Program-made: the position numbers and the translations under genes
Shown here: positions 14,501 through 26,500 of the stretch, piece after piece
Position numbering within the stretch: the first letter of the stretch is position 1
How the letters are laid out: each line of letters starts with the position of its first letter
Notes under the pieces: generated by a model
What the model was told of the DNA's origin: nothing
The model's input: the letters and a program-made list of their open reading frames with translations, nothing else
The model's database searches: none
Assembly (NCBI GenBank): GCA_964017045.1
Contig: OZ024798.1
Location: forward strand, 13,221,630-13,285,629
Length of the DNA stretch: 64,000 nucleotides
DNA from: Omphiscola glabra
Lineage: Eukaryota > Mollusca > Gastropoda > Lymnaeidae
Direction of reading: 5' to 3'

Positions 14501-17500
14501 TGACGTTTCACCTTGGAGCAAAACAGGATGTCTCCTAGTGGGTCAAACAGAATTTTATTTTTTTATCCTGTTTATGGCATTCAATAAATTTTTAAATAAA
14601 TATATGTTAGTAAGTAATAATTCTTGTAAATATAAGTGTCTTGTTATAAGTTAATGAATATGTATCATAGTTACTGTCTAACTGACCACTTTTGTATGTT
14701 TTAAGTAATTGCATTAAAATCTACAATCAGCAATCCGTTATACTTTAAATTTGGATTGGATATTTTAATTAGAAAAATATAATATTAGTTGTAATGATTG
14801 TGTAAATAGTTGACATAAATCTAATAATCACCCTGCAGAAACCACTCTAGCCAAGTCTTTGAGATTTAGTTTTACAGATGGTGTGACTATGTAGTTTGAA
14901 GGAACAGTTGGTTTCAGCAGGCCCTTTGAGATCCAGTAATCTGCCACGTTAACCCAATCCAGATCTTCTCCATCTGGCCTGGGCAATTTCTGACCCAATA
15001 CAGCTTTGATTGCAGAACCACTCAGGATGTGCTTGCAAATAAGATCACTGACTATAGGATGTGATGAGCGGTCAAGCTGAGTGAGGAAACTCAGACAAAA
15101 GCCCTGGGTATAGAAGCCAAGTTTTTGTTAGTGTGCACTCTAACCTATTCAAAACTATAAATGTTAAATAAAAAAATAATTTCAGTTTCATGAGTAACAC
15201 AATTTAAAATTATAAAGTAATTTCTTTTAGATGCTATCTGGTGAAAAATAAGTTCTGGAACAAAAGGAATTTTGTATTGTGAATACTTTTTAAAAAATAA
15301 GATATTATAAAGTAAACTTTATCTAATTAGTTCACAATATATATCCATAGTCTTGTTTAATTAAAGAACACAATTACCTCATACAGAGATCGGGGTATAC
15401 TCCTACATGAATTCCTAGCAGAGAATCTAAGAGCACGGCACAATGTTCGCAAGCTGAAATTGTAAAATTTGCATGTAATGTTGAAGGTTATTCTTGGGAG
15501 CAAGTTTCTAATTAATTACAATGATTATATAGTTGTAGCCCAACATCAGCTGGGAGAGAAATTTGTGTTAAACTGATTAAAAATTATATTGTTTAAACCT
15601 TTAAATTTAAGCTGACATTTGAAATTGTAAAATATGAGTTTTTCCTAATACTGGTTTATACCATCTTTTTTTTTGCCATCAAATTTTGCTATGAGCATTT
15701 TGAATTGTTTTTCTTGTTTCAGGTAGGAATATTTTTTTTTTATGTATTGTCTATTCTTAAGTTTTTGAGGAGAACTGAGTGGGAATATTCTCAGTTTCTA
15801 AAGATTTTTATGTTTAAAATATTGCTGCAGTTTTTAAGCTTAATCAGATCTTCAAAACTTAACTTACAATACTTATTTAAGTCAAAAGAACACTAGAAAA
15901 AAGCAACAACAACAAAAAAAATTGCAATAAGTCAGACTGACCTGAAATGTGGTTTGTGTCCTGTGCCGTCCGTAAGCTTTTCCGAAGGGTCTCCTTTGAT
16001 GCCTAGATAGAAACTGACAATGCCCGACACCTGTTTTGAAGTTAGGGACAAGCCAGGCAGGTAATCCCGAACTAAAGTGGCAAGATCTTTGGGACAATCT
16101 AGTTCTTCAACATAAAATTCTGTGAATCTAAAAATGGCACAAGAAAAAAATTATATGAGGAATCCCAGTTCAATTAAAACTTAGAATAAAAAGATCATGA
16201 ATAAAATTTTACTAGACAGCTCATGCCCAAAGGGACCAGAATAACTAAATTGTATGATATTACATTTGTAATCAGTAAAAACTCTTATGAAAAATTAAAT
16301 AGCTTTAAGTATAAATATAAGTAAATGTAGAACAGAGTAATAAGTATCCATCTATATATTATTATCTAGGATACAACTAACAAAAGCAGCACAGTCAAAA
16401 ATGCAATCAATGTAATAAGACTATTGATTTGTTGAATGCCCACCGATTTCTAATTCCAACTGGAAGGTCTTTCTTTCCCACATCTGTGGCAGGATTCATA
16501 CAAGCAAATAACCTGAATTCTGTGTGTCTTTTAATGGGCTCTATGTCTCTGTAGCACAGAAAAAACAGTTGTTATTCATTAATAACAAATTTATTTTAAT
16601 TCAATAAAAACTCTAAACAAATTTATCCACCACAGTAAGATATTTAAAATTATTGATAAAATAACATGTAAAAGAATTTGAGAATATACATGCAGAGATA
16701 AATTATTTGTTATAACCTGTGTCTTAAACAAAACTTACCCCCTCTCTGTCAAAACAACTGAACCAGAGACACTCTCTAAAAGTCCACTCAGACATTCCAG
16801 TGTCTCAGCAGCAGCTAAATTAATTTCATCTAACAGTACCCAGTCTCCATTACGCAGTGCTTTCACAAGAGTGCCCTAAATATAAATGAGATATTTAATA
16901 CATCTGGACAGGACCAAAGAATTTGTTAAAATTGTTCCGCATTTTCTTAACCTAAATGTAAATAAATGTTACTGAACTTACTTCGATAAATGAAAAAGCC
17001 AAAACATTTTCTGCCTCCCTAATCTGCAGCCTCAGTTCATGGATTCTGACCTTAACCTTACTCCACTGATTGTGTTCTTGGCTCCCTTAGCGAGAAAAAA
17101 ACCCATACATTTCATGGGTTATTATATTGTAGGGAGTAAAATTGTAATAATCCTTTATCTAATTTTCAAAGTGTCTCTCTGTTAGCTAAAAAAACTAGAC
17201 ATTTTAAGTTTAATATCACTATAATATATAGTTCTAACTTTTTTGGGTACCAGTACATAGAAAGAAAAAATTCTGGATTTCTTTCAGCAGAAGCTTGGTA
17301 ACAGTTAAGATAACACCCATTTGCCTCATGATGGTCAAGTACAATGGATTTCAGCAAGTTAATTTGACCTGGTTGGCATACAAAGCAGTTTTTTCTTCTC
17401 TTCCCAAATGACAGTTTCATTCTTGACTGACCGTAAAAGTCTACTCCAACTGGCTACTAACCGGCTGGAAACAAACTAGGACCAATTAAAATACTCTTCC

Positions 17501-20500
17501 TCTTGGAAGAAAAGTTAATGCTGTCACAGGGGACAAAGACATGCTTAATTTACCAGACACTTCAAACTAACAATAAACTTTTATGAGACTATGGATGTAA
17601 AAAGATTTACCTAATTCATACTTCTTTAGAGCCTTATCAACAGGTGCTTCTATCAATGACAGAAGATCATTCCAGCGTTTCTTTGAGAAGAGTGTCTACA
17701 ATGATATTTAAAAACTCATGTTTTATAAATTTATGACATTTTTAGACATTTTTCTAACCATCCTGCACAACACATTAAATTTCCTTCACTAACGAAATAA
17801 TGATAAAATTGAACAAGAACAAAGCTATTCAGGCTACACTCATTTAAATGGGAAAGTCAAGGTTGTACAAGAATTTACATCAATGATCAATATCTAATCA
17901 TTTAAATTTGTTTTTTTTACCTGGATGTGGGAAAGAAATTTTTCATTTTGTGCTCTTGAGAATGTGTTGCAAAAGAGAGTTTCAAATTCTTCTCTAAGTG
18001 GCATGATGACAAATTTCAAATCAACTGGTTTAAAGCTAAATGAAACAAGAAGATGTTAAACATTAAAAAAATATGTTTAAACAATTATTGTGGTTCATAT
18101 TTAATGAGATTCCTAAGCACAAGCCTATCTACAGCCCAGTTTAACATGCAATTTATGTAACATTAAAGTTTATTTAGACTAAACTCTAAAAATTATTATT
18201 TCTAAATTTCATGTAATGAATAGCTTGATAATTACCCTCCAAGAAGGTCTGTGCTGTCACTTTGCTGGTTTAGATTAATAACATGTAGCCTGTGACCTAA
18301 AAAAAAAAGTGTAATGATGTCAATTTACTTTTTAACATGATTATCTTCACCAGGAGATTATTGAGGGCAATCTAACCACAAGTTTCCAGTTTTTCAGATT
18401 TTTTTAAATACATTGGATATTACATGGCTTCAAAGAATCAGTGTAGAGAGACACTAAAAGCTATCCTTCATAAAAAATGAAAATCCACATTACTAATCTG
18501 CCAGCATTTTTAATATCCCAAACAGCATTCCTACCTAAATGATGAGCCAAAAACTGTACAGTAGAAGTCTTTCCTGTTCCAGTTTCTCCGCTAAGCAAAA
18601 CTGGTTCATTGCGTTGAATGCAAACAGAAACTTTTTCCAACAGGACTAATGAAGATCGGGTGTAGGAAAACACAGGAGCAGGCTTACTGCAGAATCAGAC
18701 ATAAAGTAACCCAAGTTAATGCCTCTGAAAACCATTTCTATTTAACTTACCATAGCCCTAACTGTCTGCCTAGAAATACTTTCATCTATTTCTGTAATTC
18801 TGATTCAAAAGCAAATCAAGTTAATGTATCTTTAAGAGAATTTTTTAAATGGATTTCTATTTTCATAGGAACAAACAGTAATAACAGGTCAAAACATTTG
18901 TATCCTCACCTTAGCAAACTATTTAACTTAAGCTTTTGTCTTTTCAACCTGGCTCTTCCTATTTCAAGAAAACTTGTTGTCTCTTGTACTCCTGGTTTGT
19001 GCTCTGCACAAAAATATTTAGCCTGAAAAACAAACAAAAATCATATCTAAGCATAAACAGGTAATGTACATCATGTACTTAATTATAATGAAAACACAAA
19101 CACTAGCTGAATGCATGTTCGACAGATTTGACATTAAAAAAAAACATGATGTAGAAATATAACGTCAGTTTATGCAATTTAGATACTACTCACCCTATCC
19201 TCAGTAATATTTAACTTCACACCAATGGCTGTTGCCAATGAAAGTCTCATGTTTGGTTTAGAGAGACAAGAAACAAAGCAGTCCAGCGCTTCAAGAAATA
19301 CTTTCAAACCCTGTGAGGATTCAGTATGATCAAAGTCTACACTTGAACGGCTACACCAAGTCATTAGATCTCTGAAGATAGAAGGAATGATTTCCCGTTC
19401 AATTCATGAGGAATAAATGCTTTTATTTGGTCTTAAGACGAATAATAAAGAAATATCCCTTTTCTACCATATCATCCCCTTATTTACACTTTTTACAGTG
19501 TTTGTAGGGTACAGATTGAATTGTAAAAATATCAGTTGAACTTTTGAACATACCTAGTGGAGATCAGCCTGCCATCAAGAGAAAGAAATTTCCCATGAGT
19601 AGATGATTCTCCATGTTGGTCTATTTCTCCCATGTTGTGTCTACCAGCAGACAACATAAAGTAAATGTTCAAAAGTTTGTCTGCGACAGGTGATAATGCA
19701 GAAAATTTCACCGATATAACCTGTTGGGAAATTAGTGGTAGAAATTGTAATCCACTATTCATTCACATTTGCCTTCACTTTATTCATTCTTATGTGATGC
19801 TGATGGATAAATAAGCTTGCCAACCAATGAAATAAAGGTTATCAATACACAAAGGCTTGAAAGAGTATATAAATAAATCCAATTGAAAATAATTATCTAA
19901 GCAGTCTAAAGAACCTACTTCAATTTTTAGGCATGGGTCAAAATAATAATATTATAAATCATTAAAAGTCTTGGAATACACATTTATCCACACATGAAAA
20001 AAGTAAACTTCAAGAGAGATTTCTAATGTGATTAACATTTCATAAGCAAATAATTTAATGAGCATAACAAAATGATCTACATGAAGCGAAACCATGCATT
20101 AAAAAGCAGAAAACCTAAAATGAGGTAAAAAAAAATATCTATACAATTAATTCCCTTTCAAAAGGGTATTAGGATTTACTAATCTTTTATAGAGTTTAAA
20201 TGTACCATCTCTATGAAACTGTTTAAAAGCCGCAATGGTGAGAAAATACTATCTAACATTACTGACCTCTTTGAGCTCATCCCTAGATAAGGGCTCTACA
20301 TTGATTATTGTGCATAATTTTTCCAGCACAGCAGAATTTCCTCCTTTTTGTTGATGAATGCCTTCTAAAGAACTCACAAGTCTGGATGAAATAGAAAAAA
20401 TATAATATGTAACTAACATAGTTGGCTAAATTTATGAAATATAATAAATATTTTCACCAAGCCCATACTATGAATGTCAGGTACAAAACAAATTGACTTT

Positions 20501-23500
20501 TCCACTGTAAGATTAATAGGAAAAATGAGTACCATGTCTATTGGTGTGTACATTGATATGGAATTAAATTAGCCCCCACTTATGAAAAGTGTGCACTTTG
20601 AAATGAACAGCGGCATATTTTTATGACCTTTCCTACATACCTTCTGGTTGTGAATAACTGAAAGCCTGGAGACACTTTAACCTCATCCCCATGACCTGGA
20701 ACTGATAGAGTTCCTGTTTCTGCCAATGCCACCAACAAAGATAAGACATCCATAGGAGCGGTGTCAACATCCTCCAGCAACACCCAACTTCCTTCTACAA
20801 CAGCTTGAGTAAGTACACCAGCCCTCCACACAAATTCTCCAGGGACCTCTGTGCTGCAATATGTCCCAAGCAAGGCCTGTGCACATAATATTGGTAGTCT
20901 ATTTATTTTCAGTTTGGTATAACGAAATGGTAATTTATTGATCAGTCATTCTGAATACAAGGATTCAATGTTTTTAATAGAAATTAATAAAACTTACTTT
21001 GCTGTCAGTTTGATCCCCTAGTTGAATCTTTATCAGATGCGGCACTTTGTGGCGACCAGTCAGCCTACCCAGATGCTCAACTAGAGAAGTTTTCCCACAA
21101 CCTACTGGGCCCTGCAGCATCACAGGCTTATGACAAGATACAGCCAAGGCCAAACTACGAAGATGTTGTCGTGTAGATGGAACAAGGACTAAAGAACTAT
21201 GTGCCTGTAGAAATGTTTTTTGTTGTTCTTGATCTCATACATATTTTTTCAATAAGAATCAGTTAAACACTACAGAAATACTTAAAAATTTTCTTGGATT
21301 AATATAGAGACATAAAATGAAATACCTCACTTAAAAAACATCACGATCAAAAAAACATATTGTAAAAATAATTCAAGACATCAAAAAAAAAAAATGAGCA
21401 TCAACAATTATTTTTTTAAAAGTAATACTTATGTAAATTCGAATCAAATATGTTGACCACAGAACTGTACATATGTATTCCATTCAAAGTAAAAAAATAT
21501 ATTTTTGGTTCACTTATTAACACCTGATTATGTACAAACCATATCATCTGGTTCAGTTGAACTTATTTTTGGCAGAAGTATTTCCATCACACTAACAACT
21601 GATGAACTAAGGTCACTCATCACCAAATTCTGTCTTGTGTGTGTTAGTTGTGAATCCACATTTTCTACTTGCATTGTCCCACTTGCTGTCATTAATTTCT
21701 CCAGGTTGTGGAGTTTTTCAGACTCAACCCTTTAAATAAAGAGCAAATATTTAAAATGAATTCAACTTAGACTGAACACACTTCTAAAAAAATGTACCTG
21801 TGATAAGGCCCTTACGTCATTCATTTGCTCATTCTTCCTCACATCAATTCATTCAATTTATTTGCATGTACACACTTTATATCCACACTAGATGGGGCAA
21901 CGCAACAATTTTACAGGAAGAGGTGAATGATCTATAAAAAAAAAGTGCACTTGATCACTTGCAAAATAAAGGATGAAGAGTTTTAAAAAATTCATAAAAT
22001 AATATGTAATTTTTACTGCAAAATCTTTTGCTGAGGGAATAACCTTTAATAGCTATATAAAAGGGGTAAAACTGTATTGACTTTCTTGAGAGGGCAGACA
22101 GTGTCCATTTGAGAATTATTATGTACAAATAATGCATAGAGTAAAATGCACTTTCTGTCCATGTGACCTTTTGCACCTGTACAAGTGAAACTTAAGGTTA
22201 TTAGAAAATAAACTTAATAACTTTCTCATGACATACTGTATTGAGTCCCCTTAATAAATTCAAATACTGGAACCTGTATTAATACAATTAGCATTAATAA
22301 CCAAGGAATTATCAATAATTACATATAAACTGATATCAAAATACTATTGATTAGTGGAAAAAACCCTCAAAATTTGTTGTTTTTTTTTCCTTATTTAAAT
22401 TGAACTTTAAACAAACTATTTTATTCAAAAGTTGTGGTTGGTGAACCATTTGGGGAAAGAATGTAAACATATTAGAATATGTGCGCCATTACAGAGAGAT
22501 TATTCATTAATTTTTCTTCTTGTTATGTTATACAGTCGCATATCGACGTTCTGTGGACTTAAAGGTTAAAATTGGTTGTCACCTAACAGGGCCGTGTGGA
22601 TATAAAGTGTTAAGTGGGTAAAATCCAATTTGCTGATATCACATACGCACCACATTGTATTTGACTACTTAATATATACAGAGTACATTTCTATTTTCAT
22701 TATGGAAGATACAAATAGTTAAAGCAAAGTCGTTAAGTTAAACAGTTGAACAAAACACTGGGGACAAAGGTGAAGGATTTGAACAATAATAATTTATACA
22801 ATTTAAACATACTAATATCTTACTTAAATCAAAAAATATACATATAACAACCTTAAAGCCAGTGCTCTCTGCTCCTCTGGTGTAAAATATTTCTTGAAAA
22901 ACACAGCAGTTTCACTTTCTGACATTGCTAAATATTTACACAATGCAGATGCAGCATACCTGTAGATACACATTCTTTTATCAATAAAACTGGCAATAAA
23001 AATGTCAAAACAGAATAAATAGGTGTTGGGTTCAAATCTAATGTTTACTCATGTTTTGTCTTATTACCCCTTAATACATAATGCTTAATCATCCAACAAG
23101 TTAACTATTGCCAATTTAACCTCAGTGAGCGCAGATTTATTTTTAAACTTGGGGGTTAGGGTTCGGGAATCTCCCATGGGTACACACTTTTAGAATTCAA
23201 TTTTCTTTTTTTTAATTTTCAGCAAGAAACAGATTGTCACATATTGGCGCCATAAGCCAAGACCTATAAAATCAGTCAACTGCATTTAATTACTAAGCTC
23301 AGCAGATCAAGTACACAGGTTCTCAAGTGCTTTAAAGTCATGACCACATTATATAGAAGCAAAGTGACCCTTACCACGATATATTGGAAAAAGGGGCTTT
23401 TAAATATGGTAAATTCTTGGCAAGGAAAACATTTTAAAACTTAATTTTTCATATTTAATGACATGCTGGAAATTACAATTGAGTTTTAACTCAAATTTTT

Positions 23501-26500
23501 AGACACCGATTTAAAAAGTAAACTATTAAAATATCACTTCTGTCAATTGTTTCAGTCGGCATCCCTAAATAAAGGCCTTCACAGCCCCATATGAGGTCAC
23601 CTCCATTTGGCTGGAAACCTGTACTCTAAAAACTTCACTATCCCCTGAAGCTCATGAGTCAAATCACCTTTATATTATGTAGTTTGTTTTTTTTATCTCC
23701 AACATCAACATAGTTATATGCATATAAAAATACATGTATTAACATTCCTAATTTTTTTTTTTAAATTCAAAATCAACCCCTTGCTATAAGATGTTAGAAA
23801 CATTTGCTTGTATATATTTGGTAAAAATTAAGTGACTGATTCAAAACTAGAATTAGAGACCTGTACAAAGTGCAAAACTTATTAAGTGTTTATTCTACAG
23901 GCGATGATATCCTAATTCTGCTTAACAAGATTAACATTAGCTAGTTATCCACTACTAGGGATAAGTAGAGGAAAATGAAGAAATTAGTAGCAAGTGATCA
24001 ACCTCTCAACTAGCCTTAACATTGTTTCTTAGTCAATAATTGACATTAACTAATGAAAAAATGAAGGAAAAAAAAACTTTTATAGTTTAATTCAGTTTAA
24101 AATATATTTTTCATTAATTAATTTTATTCTGGGATCCCAGGATGAGGAAAACTTTATGTATTCCTGTTTTCCAAGGATGCTCAAACCCCCCCCCCCCCCC
24201 CCCCCCCCGAGAAATGAGAAACCCTACTTGGGGTTTACTTCCTCCCCAAGAAGAGCCACCCTCTCAACTGAAGAGTTCCTTCCACCTGCCTATTTATCCT
24301 TAGCTTAGGGCCATACCCAGACTTATTAGAAGTTATTTACTCGTGGTTTTGAAACTAACAATGCTACCATTTTTCCATGATGCTGTCTAGAGCTTTTTGT
24401 AATATTTATAGGCACCAAACCTGAACCCATTTAATTTTATCTCCAAACTTATACAGAACCTATCCATTCAATTGAAATAATTTTGCATGCTACTTTAAAA
24501 GAAGTAAATGTGAGTCCCAAGTATTTTTCAGATACTAAAAATATGAGGGCATTAATTATTTTATCTCTTAAACATGAATAATAACTATGTTCGAGGTCAA
24601 CATTCCAAACTATAATAAGTATTTATATCATTCACACACAAATAAATACACATATATATACTATTTCTTTCCACTTGTATATTTTCATTAGTTTCAGATA
24701 TTAAAAAGTAACAAAATCACTCCTCACCATTTTACCATGGAATCTGGTGATGTGATAAAGTCAGTCAGGCTGGCTATATCTATTTTGTCCACCACCTCAG
24801 GCAAATACATGATATAACACCACATGGCATGACACCAATCTATGTCAGAAATCTGAAATTTAAATTGTATTAAGTGAAAAGATTTTTTTTAAAAACTATA
24901 AATTACAATTAATATTTTCTTTGTAAGACTAAACTATACAGACTAAATGCAAATGTTGAATTATCTTCTAGAATAAACTTGTTCATGTAATCAACTATAC
25001 TAATAACATAATAATAATTTTGATGAAGCTTAAAAATACCTGCTTCTTTTTAGGTTTTTTGTATAAAGGTTCACCATCAGCTGAACCACTAACTGTTGAA
25101 AATGGTTTGTACAGTCTGACAAAGTCCACAGCATACCTTGAGAATAAATAAAAGTAAATTATTACCAACGAAGAACAGTAAAAGAGATAACATAGACTAT
25201 TATGACTATGAGGCACTGTACTTATAAATATGGCCATGATAATTTTGAATTTTGAAGCTATTTACACATTTTAAAAGATGACCTAAATTTAAGTAGCACT
25301 TATATTCACCTCTTTAGTTCTGGACTCACACAGAAACCACGACTAATCGTTACTGCAAATTTTCGCAACAGTCTGTGACCAGAATGTCCATCTTTTAAAA
25401 TAGACTGGGTCAAACGAGATGCAAGCTCCAATACCAAAGGTCCAAAAAATGCACAAATATCAACAACACAGTCACCATTAAGAAGAAGTTCTGACAGGCC
25501 AGTGAGAATAATATTACGGTCATGCTGTGTCCATATCTGTGGGAATGCCATCAATCATTATTAAAATACTATTTTCTATTGAAAAGAAAGTTACTTAGAG
25601 CTTTATCTGTATAATATTTGATATATTTATATTATTAGTATATATAAAATTACATTGAAGATAATATGTTAACTTCATAAATTAGAAGTAAGATTTTCCA
25701 GAATAAACCTAGAAGAACTTCTTAAAGTTTTTAAGAACTATAAAATGATTAAAGGTTGTTTTTTTAAATGTTGTTTTTCTTAATCAGGCTTAGACTTTAG
25801 AATACACAGAACATGATTATGAGTGCTCAGAGAATATGATTATGCATGCATTTTAGAACATATGATACAGAGGGAGTCCTGGGTATATTTATAATGATGC
25901 AGACTGTAGATGGAAGATTTTATTACCTTAAGTTACCACCCCCAAGTTAGTCATTCTCATGTGGCATACCTGTACAGGAGTGGGCAAATTTTGGACTTTT
26001 ACCCAATGATATGTCAAAGCAGTAATTATAATGCCAGTAGACGAAATTAAGGGATTTTGCTTAATTAAGGGGGAGGGGTTTGGGGAGGTCTCCACTCCCC
26101 AGTCCCTAAAACTTAAAAGATAATTCTAAATGCAATTTAAGCAGTAGTCTCCCTTTTGTTACCAAAGTTTTAACAAACGGTATCACATCACCGGTGTTGG
26201 GGTATCAACAAGGATGTACAGTCAAACCCGCTTATCTCAACCTCGGTTAATTCGCCAACCCTATTAAGTCGACGTTTTTGAAGTGGAACCACCAAATTTT
26301 TCTCTTTGTCTTAGCATTTTCTCATCGGTTATGTCGATTCTTTTATGTCGCCCAACCTTAATATCTCGAGCACAAAAGAGGGCCAAATTTGCCACTTAAC
26401 GTTGGTTATCTCGATCCCCGTGACCAATCGCCAGCTTTTGAAAAGTTAGTTATCGATGCCACTTCACCATCTCACTACCGTATTTTCGCGTTTGTATCGA

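Noticed and set aside
21870..22617. Short inverted match (ACACTTTATATCCACAC) possibly marking transposon ends
   Set aside because: Only about 17 bp long, with no target duplication or internal structure. It may be chance in AT-rich DNA.
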